64,000 nt of DNA from Bryopsis sp. KO-2023. Its lineage: Eukaryota > Chlorophyta > Ulvophyceae > Bryopsidales > Bryopsidaceae. The position numbers and the translations under genes are program-made. The notes beneath the pieces are model-generated. The model was not told the DNA's origin and did not search any database. It saw nothing but the letters and a program-made list of their open reading frames with translations. Position 1 is the stretch's first letter. Every line of letters begins with the position of its first letter. Below are positions 54,264 through 64,000 of the stretch, piece after piece. The DNA is taken from the NCBI GenBank assembly GCA_030272585.1, contig BSYQ01000004.1, positions 2,728,001-2,792,000 on the forward strand. Direction: 5' to 3'.

Positions 54264-54531
54264 GGCTCCGAACACCTGGTGCGATCGAAGTCGCGATCGT
54301 TAAAGGATGGTAATCGTCGCCTCAGCGTTAAAAGTGGGGGGAAAAATACCTACAGTGAGAAATCGGTCAATTTAATCGCATCACGGCAAGGGGGTCCACA
54401 GCCTGACTGGGGCGGTGGCTGACAGACCCTGGTGGGGACAAACGTGGCCAGGTTTCTGGCAAACAGCAGCGAGGTGTAGAAGGGGGAGGAGAGCAACCAC
54501 ACCCACAAGGTGGACACAGGTGGTGAAAAAA
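54264..54531. promoter_or_regulatory. Shared divergent promoter region of MPP-alpha and RTEL1
   Basis: Only 268 bp separate the two start codons. CGATCGAAGTCGCGATCG near 54285 is a self-complementary stretch. No TATA box is evident. A bidirectional promoter is inferred from spacing alone. Confidence 0.5.
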
Positions 54532-57500
54532 ATGCGAGAATATGACATCCGGGGCGTTAAGGTGGCTTTTCCATACGACGCCTACGACCTCCAGGTGAGA
54601 ATTTTGTCTCGGCGTTCGCACGAGGATGTGGGATACTCGTCCAGCGTCTCGACACGCATCTTCTTACGACTCCCAAATCCTCCGCCGCCGTGTGCTATAG
54701 CTTCCCTCGTGTTTTTTCGACACCACTGTTGTGTAGGCGGTCCGCAAGTGCTTCTTCGCTTATAGACGGGGGAGCAGGGCATCGACGACTTTGTGTGTGT
54801 GTTTCAGGTGTCGTACATGGACAGGCTAATTCAAGCTTTGCAAGAGGTGAGGACGCCCCCTCCCCCTTCCTCTTAGCAAGCTGACCAGAAGCCTGGCAAA
54901 ACAACAGGAATATTGTTATTGTCCAGTAGTGCGACGAACACCTTCTTATCGATACCATGTCTTTTTGTCAAAGAGAAGGGAGTTGGGGGGGGAGAAGCCT
55001 TCGGTGAATTGCCATGGTCGGATTTGACTTGTGTAGGTGCATTACTTTCTGCAAAAATTAAAAAAAGAAAGATTTGATGTTGTAGAGAAATCATGCATTG
55101 CTGGAAAGTCCGACGGGTACTGGAAAAACGCTATGTCTCCTTTGTGCAAGCGTAGCATGGAGGCAGAGCATGATTGATAAGGTACTTATTTGTGGGAAAA
55201 AAAGCAAAACAGTAAAAAACACTATCTTTGTTTGATGAAAGCACTCCTGCATTAGTTTCCTTTTGCATCGAAACTGGGTCATTTTTTTTCCAAGGTGAAA
55301 ATTGTGCATCACCAGCTCCGTTTTTAGCTGAGAGCATATTGTTCGGTTGGTTTTTGATTTTTTTTTCTCCTGACTTGAGAAAAAAACAAGGATGTGAATT
55401 CAGGGGGGATTTTCTCGTGAAGCCACGGTGAGTCAACCACCTCAGCCATCGAATGCCATGCAAGCAATGCTGGCAGGTGCAAAAAGCAAAGAGGAAGAAT
55501 CTCAGGTCCCCCCGTCGCCTCCTCCCATTGTGTATTCATCCAGAACGCACAGTCAATTGCAACAAGCCATGAGAGAAGTCAAGAAAATGAACGAAGGGTA
55601 AAATTTCTCACTTTCTCTCACTCTTTCCTCCCATTTTTTTTCTTTTTGTTGTACACGCACATATTCCACACCTACCTCTGATTTTTTTCCTCCTTTTCTT
55701 ACTTTTTCTTTTTTTTCCTCTTTTTCTTACTTTTTCTTTTTCTTTTTCGGGAGGAGGGGGGAGGATTTTTCTATCTTATGTTTTTTCGTAAGAAAGCAAG
55801 AAGGATAAGAAACCACCTCGGCACTTTTCATTGAATCGCTTTGTTCAAAACAAAATCCACGTTTTCAAACTTCTTTTGGCATTGCGTTTGGGTTGCAGGA
55901 AAAATCTGAAATGCACTGTGCTGGGGTCGAGGCAGCAACTGTGTGTGAATCCTGCAGTCAACAAGCTGCAGGGTTCGGTGGCGAGCTTAGCATGTAAAAA
56001 AGCTGTTATTCACAAGGCATGTGCATGGTGAGAACAGGGCCAACAAAAAAAAACACACACAACCCACATGACATTGTCATATCAACTTGGCGAAAGAACA
56101 GGGATACACTTGTGTTTTTTTTTGCTGACATTTTCTTGGAAACAACTGGCCAGCCAGCTGAAATTCATAACATTTCATGCTATTCTTGATGGGGGAAAGA
56201 AGTGATGTATTCCAGCTTAAATAAGCGGGTAGTGCTCCGATGTATCCACACGAATTTCTATTCGCACCGTTTTGAACCTCATTTCACTCGTTTGGATTGG
56301 TCCCCCCCCCAAAAAAAACAAAACAAAAAAAACTCAGCATGTCCATGCAACATTTCCAATCCTTTTTTATTTTTAATCAACCAGGAACCAGCGTCTACAA
56401 TCCGACTACATTGGGCAGACGGAAATTCTGGATAACGTGGCAAACAGAGTTATGGACATCGAAGATCTCGGAATTCTTGGTCGGGGCACCGGTCCATGTC
56501 CCTACTTCCTCACCAGAGAAATCGCCAAATTCTCGGACATCGTTTTCCTTCCTTACAACTATCTCATCGACAAAAGACAGAGGGAACGACTACCAATAGA
56601 TTTGAACGGATCCATCGTGATTTTTGACGAAGCACACAATGTGGAGGTGAGTGTGAGGATGCCATGGATTCTTTTTTGTTTTTTTTATTTTTTTTTCCAT
56701 GATTTACGCTGGACTCAATTTATTCAACGGGTTTGTGCACAGAGAGAATAGGGGAAAAAATTCCCAACCTTGTTTAAGCAGATATCATGAAGTTTCTGTT
56801 TTTTTTCAATTTCTTATTCAACATAGTTATTTTTGAAAGGAGGCCGAGTGCTCCAGGTATATAAGCATATAAGCATATATAGACGTTTGTTTTGTTTTAT
56901 TTCGAATTCTTGGGGGGGTATTAGTCATCTGAGAAGATGACAGTTTTTTTGTTTGTGAACAAAATCAGCAATGCTGTTCGGATGCTGCTTCCTTCGAATT
57001 TCAATCCCCGATTTTCAAATTGTGCCAAGCGGAGATCGCAAGGTGAGGATCTCTTCTCTCCTTTCATACATTTGTCCCTTTTTTTATTTTCAAGAAAAAA
57101 ATCTGGCCGACTCCTCATCAGGAGCTGACTCCCTTAAATTAAAAAAACAAAAAACAAACATACCAAGGAGAACTGGCTAAGCTGCTTTTTCAAAATCAAA
57201 AACAAATCAAGGGCCGTCTGGTTTCGTTGTTTCTGTAGGGCAAGAGAGTTGATCCAAAACAAATCAGAAGAAAAGCCCATGCCGAAAACGGGAAGCTGGG
57301 GTGGCTTGAGGGAAAGATGTTTGACTTTACAAGTGTGTATGTGCATTTGTATAGGTAATCCTAATCCTCTTTTTTTTGTTTCGTTTTTATCGTGTTTTTT
57401 TTTTTCCTGGGGGAGGGCATCCTTATTTAGTTTAATTTCCTTTGCATTATGTGGCACCCTGTAAGTATATAAGACATTTCTTTTTCCTGTTTTCATTTCG

Positions 57501-60500
57501 TGAAAAAAGAAATGTGCTTGTAGAAATCATTGTCGGCAATGGAGGATCACATCATTGCAATGAAAATTCCTGCGGAGGGAAAAAGTCATCCAGGAACAGA
57601 AATATACTGTTTGCTGGAGAAGGGCACCATCTATCAGTGAGTCCTTCTACAAGCCAATTCAAACCTCCAAGACGCATTGGCATATTACCTAGCAAATGCC
57701 ACCTTTGTTTTATTGTTTTTCATTCACTTCCAAAAAAATGAATAGGTCCGTTTTACACATGTCGCCTGTGTTGCAGGTCACTTTTTCAGATGCATTATTT
57801 ATTAATTTTTTTTTAGTTCCTTTAGAAGAGAGAGACTCAGGAAGACTAAGCGGGACACCGCCAATGTTTCATTGAATCTGCATTTCTTTTTGATCAAATT
57901 CGTTGCTTGCAAGGCTGCATCCACCACCAAATATTGAAACTGCCCTTCCTTTGCCCAAAAGATTTTCTTTTCATTCAAGTGTATTTACTAATTGTGCTGT
58001 TTGGCCAGGTCCAATCACAAGGTCCTTGCTGATGCTCTGTACGACGTTGCTGATGTTTTGGCGGCGTTCCCCAACTCCAAAGCAACAGGAAATGCATGGT
58101 GAGTTCGGGATCAAGCCATCGCCACCATTGCTTACTAACACAAGTGCTCCCAACATTTCTGGGAATTTTTTTTTCCCTTTTTTGCTTTCCTTTTTTTTCT
58201 ATTTTTTGGGGGGGGCAGGGTGAATGTCTGCTGCAAATTTCGATGTCTGAGTAGAGTTGCTCAGCGGATGAATGTATCGCTCATGTTATTTTCTTTTGGA
58301 AGAAAAAAACATCTCTGGGAGCGGAAAGCCGGTGTTTGAGATGCAGACGTTTCTGTTTTATTTCTCTGTTTTTTTTGTTTTTTTTTCGAGTTTTGAATTG
58401 GGAAATTGTGCAGCTCCATCATGTCGGAGAACTTGGTAAAAGCGTTCGATGCGATGGACAGACCTGAACATGGCGCTCCGGAATACCACAAGGTGAATCT
58501 CACGTTCAATCATTGCCCATCTCAACAAAAAGCCATCTCCCCCCCCCCCCCCCCCCCCCCACTTTGATCTTTTTCTAAGAGATCGATTCGTTTCTTTCTT
58601 TATTCATTGTTCTTTTTTCCTTTTTTTGCCATTTTTTTGCTTCTTTTCTTCCAATAATTCTTTTTTTTGTTCATGCCCCCCCTGAAAGATGTAAGTCCTT
58701 GATGTTTCTCTGCCAATATGAGCCAATATTAAAAAAAAAAACCTGAGGCGATATATGCCCAGCTCAGGTTTCTGTCTTTTGTGGTTGACCCATGTCAGGC
58801 ATTCCGGGTGCACTATCGACTGGTGTCGACCGGGAAGAAAGCTTCTGGTCCCCCCATCAAGCAAATCGCCTTTTGGTGTTTTTCGCCAGCCATTGCGATG
58901 CGCCAGCTCTGCCTCGCTGGAATGACTTCCTTGATCCTGACCAGCGGGACTCTGTCGCCGATGGACACATTCGCGCATGAATTGAAGCTGAAATTTCCTA
59001 TTCGGCTGGAAAACAACCACGTCATCAAGCCAACACAGGTCCCCTACTTACCAATATCATTATCCCTCCTGCATGACTCATTCCAAGCTTCTTCTCGCAG
59101 GTTTACCCCAACACTCCAGAAGAAGAAAATCATGCCTACTATAATTTCCGATGCCTACTAACAATCTCTGTTCTGATCGGATGTACAAACACGCATCTCG
59201 AAACATGATCGCATGCCTGCATTCAGTTGATATGTTTCGATGTTTTGCTGTAGGCGTGGGTTGGGGTTGTACCAGTGGGGCCCAGCAATCACCCCATGGA
59301 CTCTTCTTACAAATGTCGGGACGATCCCAGATATAAAGACGACCTAGGAAGTGCGATCGTCAATTTTTCTCGAGTGGTCCCCGATGGTTTGCTGGTTTTC
59401 TTTCCATCCTACATCGTGATGCAGGGATGCCTGGACCATTGGAAAGTGACCAGAGATGGTAAAACATGGTTGAAATTGAGATTGAGATATTGAGATATTT
59501 GAGAAATATATATATTGAGATTTGAGATTGAGATTAAGATGGAGGGGGAATGCTTGAGAAAGAATTGACCTAAATGGGACAGGGTGATCATTGGATGGTG
59601 GTCGTCGAAAAAAAAATCGGTCCAACTCAAAAAGTTTTACTGTTTGGGTTGGTTGAAAACGGTGCTGTTTCGGCAAGGATTCTGATGATAAATGCTCCTC
59701 TTGCCACTGTGCTTTTGGGAAGCAGCAAGGTGTTTATTGTGGGCCTTTTTTTCTTTTCTGGAACCAGGAAATCCAAGCATTTGGGAAAGGATTTTGCAGT
59801 ACAAGCAAATCGTGGTGGAGCCCCGAGAGTCTTCCCTGTTTCAAACGGCCATCGACGACTACCGGAAAAAGCTACGAAGCCCACTCAGCAGCGGCTGTGT
59901 TTTTTTTTCGGTTTGCCGAGGAAAGGTGATATATAGAATGCTGTCCTCCTCCTTCTGCCTTTTTTTCCCCTCTTTTTCGAAGCATCTCTGGAATGTGGCC
60001 AATGTGGCGGATATTCTAAACATATACTGGACATTTTAGCTTGATTGATGAAGATAAATGGAAGTTGTTGAATCGTAAAGGAAAACTTTTAGTCAGTCAA
60101 TCGACAGTCTGGAGCTCTGTTTTTCTATCTATAGGTGAGTGAGGGTTTGGACTTCGCTGACAGCATGGGTCGGGCAGTGATCGTCGCTGGAATACCGTAT
60201 GCTCAATTGAAAGAACCACAGGTGAATGAATGATAAAGCACAATTGCACAAAAACACTCTCCAAGGCTTTTTTTCCCCTTTTTTTTTTCGGTTTCCACCC
60301 CCTTTGTTCAATGAAGCCAAAATGCTTGCGGTCGTCGACCGGAGCGAAGGGCTCTTTTTTTCCCATTTCCTGGATTTTTCAAGATGTTTTTTTAATTGCT
60401 GTGGGTTTTTTTTTCTCTTTCTTTCCTTCAGGTCATTCTCAAGCGGGAAGTTTTGGATGCTCAGTTGAAACACAATAAGGGGGGGGGTGGATTGAGTGGG

Positions 60501-63368
60501 GCCCAGTGGTACAAACAAACGGTGGGTTTCCGACCATTGGAAAAGAATTGAGCACCGAATATTTGCATCCTTTTTCTCCAGAAGACAATGATATATCGAT
60601 GCCATTCAACAAAGCCAAATTTTCTGACCTTTCTTGCTTCCCAACTTATTGAATCAATTACACCTCAAGTATCGAAAAAAAAAAAACGATAAAATTTTGA
60701 GCCACACGGAGAAAAAAAAAATGCAACTGAGAAGACGTCCCAGCGAAAAAAAAGAGGGCAGAATTCAAGGACGGACGCCCAATTTTTTTTTTCTTCCATG
60801 TCGAATGTTGAACATGGTTGCTTTGGCACCCTGGGCATTTGCTGTAAGAAATTGCGATTTCTTAACTTTTTTGTGTGTGTTATTTTTTGTGGTATTTATT
60901 TATTTACTTAATTTTTTTTCTGTCAGGCCATCCGAGCTGTAAATCAAGCGATGGGGAGAGTGATTCGACACAGACACGATTTCGGGGCCATCATCATGTG
61001 CGATCGTCGATTTGCCGACTCAGGAATGCAACGACAGGTTTCCTTATGGCTGAGAAGCATGCTGAAAGTCCACAGGAATTTCGGTTCGGCGGTCGGCACA
61101 CTCACACGATTTTTCAAGGTAGAAGAACTTTTTCCTCTCTGTGTGTGTGTGTGTGTGAACAGACACTGCCAAGTATCGTCCATCCAGCGAATTGGTTTAC
61201 GGAATAAACATAAAACAAACATATGTAAATTTTGTTGAGGCCATTACACCAACACACTAATGCGGAGGCATCGGCAATTTTTTCTATTCGTCTTTTTCAT
61301 GAATACATATATATTTTAAATATATGTATTTTTAAAGAGTTTCTTCAGTTTTACTAACACGACTTTCGAAATCATGAGCAGTAGCTGCAGTAAATAAATG
61401 ATATAGTTTCTTGCCATCATGGCGGGTTATCTGCACAAGGTCATTTATTCAGAGTTTCGTTTTCAAGGTGCTAGGCACTTTCTCAAGGGAGTTTTTACTA
61501 AGGGCTGGGCTAAATCACCTCGTTGTGGGCGGCCTTCCTTGGGCAAGTTTGCCTAATGTAAATTAAACATTCATTCATTCATTCTTGCCATCAGGACAAG
61601 AAAGCCGATCCTGGACTCGATTTCGTCCTTCCATGCGATTCAAAGGAAACTTCGTTCGACTTCATCTCGAAAGAGGGGAAAAACAACTTATCAGCTAACT
61701 CCAGTTCATCTCGAAGGCCATTTCATCCGATAGGCGACACCAGGGAAGCCAAGAGGCCTCGATTAGTCATACCTCCTGCCAGTGAAATGCAAAACTGCAG
61801 CGATGTATCGACGCTGTCCAGAAGCACGTTTGCTTTTCGGCAGGACCTGGATGCTAACAGCGGTTTGCTCGACATTCTGGAATCAGGTGAAGGGTTCAGA
61901 TTTTCAAGTCGGGCCATTCTCGATTGTTACCTCCAGCCTTAAAACTGCGACATGAAATCGAATGATTTTGTTGATAACACCTGGAATGGCCTGGGGAGGA
62001 GGGGTGATGTTCTGATGTCTTTTTCTAGCCAAGAACTCCCTGTGGAAAACAAGGATTTTTTTTGGGGGGGGGGGATTTCAGTGTGGTGAGGTCAAAATGG
62101 AGGGGGGGGGCACTCAAAGGTTTTGTGTCAATTTCTGCATCCAGACAATGGGCTGCGAGGTGGCCCCATCATGGTGAAAGAGGAAGAGAAGCCCAACATC
62201 AAGATCGAACAAAAACCTCTGGTTTCCTTGATATCTGTGAAGCAGGAAAACACCATGGTCAAGAAGGAGGAGGAGAAGCCTTGGTTTCCGAATATGGGCC
62301 GTGTGAAGATGGAGGAGCAAGGGGGCTCTGTTTTGCTTGGCAGAGTCAAACGAGAACACCCGATGAGTGGATTTTTTCGTCGAGAGGTCAAAACGGAGGG
62401 AGGTGGTGCCGTGAAAACAGAAAAATATGAAGGTGAGTGCTCTTTGAAACGGGGGAATTGAGAATGAGGAAACCAACCCATCGATTTCTGGGGAATGATC
62501 TGTCTGACTGGCTGCATTCACGTCGCTGCTCGTGATGCGATCCTGCAGAATTTGTTGTTCTGTTTTCCAAAATTCGATACCTTGGGGGAATTCTAAATGT
62601 AGTTTTCAGAATTTCGATGGACTGAGAAATGTCCGTTCAGCTTCCTCCATTCTTTTCAACAAAAAATAACATTTTTGAATGAGGGCCGTCTGCTTTTAAA
62701 TTCTACAGAACCTTGTGGCATCAATTCGGCGAGTGGTGACTCATCTTTGAGATCGGCCCCAGCTATTTCCTCGCAAAGAGCAAAAACGAACCGAAGTGCC
62801 AAGGAACTCATAGCGGATGTGAAAGCGGTTTTGGCACCGCCCCAATTTAAGAAAGTTGTGAATGCCTTGGCAGAATATAGGTATGTGGATCCCCGTAAGA
62901 AAAGGACTGTAGCTATCCTTTGCGTGTACGATCCACTCAAATGCAAAAACTCATCTTTTTGTAGCTGTTGTTCTTGTCGATTTCTTGTTCGTTTGTGTGA
63001 TAGGAAGAAACACCATTAGTTTTTTGATTTTGGTTTTCTTTGTGAAAGAAAGAGAAAAACGGGGTGGTTGGACGGTGGAGAGCCTGATGTATTCAAATCG
63101 ACAGCAAAGAACTGAAATGGCGTTGTTTTCTGTTTGCGATTTTTTCCCAAAGATGATGTGACCCTTTCTTATCTAATGGCTTTTTGTTTGTCTCAATTTT
63201 CCAAGGAAACGGCCAAATGAGGAGGGATTTGTCAGCACATTGATCGAGCTCCTGGCGACGCCCGAGGCTCGGAAGGTGCTTCCAGGGTTCGGCCAGTTCA
63301 TGAAAAACAAGCAGCATTTCGCCCAGCGACTTCGACAAATAGGGATCGCAATGGACGAATATAGATGA
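54532..63368 (+). CDS. RTEL1: RTEL1-type iron-sulfur DNA helicase
   Basis: Twenty-one exons join in frame to about 1039 residues: 54532-54594, 54808-54846, 55086-55181, 55404-55597, 55899-56027, 56385-56646, 56969-57042, 57239-57332, 57524-57636, 58009-58098, 58414-58492, 58799-59038, 59254-59458, 59768-59925, 60135-60221, 60432-60521, 60927-61118, 61595-61886, 62145-62432, 62709-62880 and 63206-63368. RTEL1 unwinds D-loops and telomeric structures in the nucleus. Features: Walker [10 protein letters not shown] (about 41-49), YSSRTHSQL, four Fe-S cysteines (C146, C163, C172, C212), the DEAH box at 255-258, [23 protein letters not shown] and motif [17 protein letters not shown]. The last two exons ([21 protein letters not shown] ...) resemble a harmonin-like domain as in animal RTEL1, which separates it from XPD and FANCJ. 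No RING domain or PIP box was seen. Exon 19 is packed with sumoylation-type motifs. Confidence 0.93.
61420..61581 (+). mobile_element. SINE-like retroposon, copy B, with 12-bp target duplication
   Basis: A 162-bp insert is flanked by TTCTTGCCATCA at 61408-61419 and 61582-61593. It ends in an ATTCATTCATTCATTC-type simple tail, as many SINEs and LINE-mobilised elements do. Its 3' two-thirds (from GGTGCTAGGCAC at 61467 to GTAAATTAAAC) matches copy A at 46951. It sits in RTEL1 intron 17, and its right target duplication runs into the splice acceptor. Confidence 0.75.
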
Positions 63369-64000
63369 TAGGTCATTCTTTCGAGGCGGAAAGCGTGTGC
63401 AGGATGACATGTAGATTTAGTATATAGCAGCAAATCGTGACAAAACAATTCGGCATGGGGTGGATTTGGATTTCTAGAAACAACCATACAGCAAGGGCGG
63501 GCAGGGGTAGAGATTGAACAAGAGAGATCCTACCTAAAAAAATCAAGATTGCACTTAATTTTCAACCTACTGCATCTGTGTCCACAGAAAAACAAAACCC
63601 CTTAGGAATAATGCTCCTGATTTTGCTAACACCCTGTCGTTTTCGAATTTCAAAACATGAGTGCATCGCTCTGGGGTACCCTACTCATCCGTAAAGACTC
63701 TATTTTTCCTCGATTTCTCCGGAAGAAAAAGATGGAGAAAACAATGTTCCTACATCATAGTGCTGGTGGTGGATCCTGCATGATGTCTTAGGACTAAGAT
63801 TGCAAAGAAATGTGAAATTTCTGGTTGAAAAGAACCCAGATTTTGTGGAGCACAACAAAACGAACCCATGGAAAATTTTATGGATTTTTCCCTCCCCCAT
63901 TATTTCCTGTCTACCCTTTTGTCTGACCTAGTTACAAATCAACCCCCCCCCCTCCAGGATCACAACACCATCACATTTCCAGTTTCTGTTTGGAAGGATT
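63369..64000. other. Intergenic region to window end
   Basis: This is 3' flanking sequence of RTEL1. No supported gene is seen on either strand up to the window edge. Confidence 0.5.

Overview
The window is nuclear DNA from an intron-rich eukaryote. Genes are split by many short GT-AG introns, often with GTGAGT donors and T-rich acceptors. A degraded ALB3/OXA1-type thylakoid insertase fragment and a DCD-domain gene point to a photosynthetic lineage, most likely a unicellular alga or protist; I cannot place it more closely. Exon maps were made by hand. Where an intron map is given, the reading frame was checked across every junction.

Layout. (1) 1-360, minus: 3' part of a gene with an EF-hand-like segment, running off the left edge. 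(2) About 1.5-17.34 kb: a composite mobile block. It carries the N-terminal half of a CACTA (En/Spm)-like transposase on the minus strand, a second minus-strand multi-exon gene of unknown function, many copies of an ACATCGCACA-type motif, and a right end reading CACTATGGG inward. A whole-looking Ty3/gypsy chromovirus (2508-11959, identical 162-bp LTRs, 5-bp target duplication) sits inside an intron of the transposase gene that was only about 80 bp long. (3) 17.4-19.6 kb: remains of an LRR/multi-membrane-span gene and of the ALB3-like gene. (4) 19.9-28.2 kb: FAD oxidoreductase (minus), coiled-coil protein (plus) and F-box/LRR protein (minus). (5) 29.3-37.7 kb: complete PAN2 deadenylase. (6) 38.6-41.9 kb: secreted Pro/Ser/Thr-rich repeat protein. 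(7) 43.1-47.4 kb: DCD-domain gene with a perfect 43-bp inverted repeat upstream and hairpins at its 3' end. (8) 47.4-49.7 kb: hairpins, minisatellites and a repeated two-hairpin unit that may be a non-coding RNA family. (9) 50.9-63.4 kb: mitochondrial processing peptidase alpha (minus) and RTEL1-type helicase (plus), divergently transcribed 268 bp apart.

The host genes cover unrelated housekeeping roles (mRNA decay, mitochondrial import, telomere and recombination control, ubiquitin ligation) and do not form a pathway. The least ordinary parts are the CACTA-like block with its unknown companion gene, the structured repeat family at 48.6-49.6 kb, the hairpin-flanked and internally duplicated DCD gene, and a SINE-like insertion abutting a splice acceptor in RTEL1.
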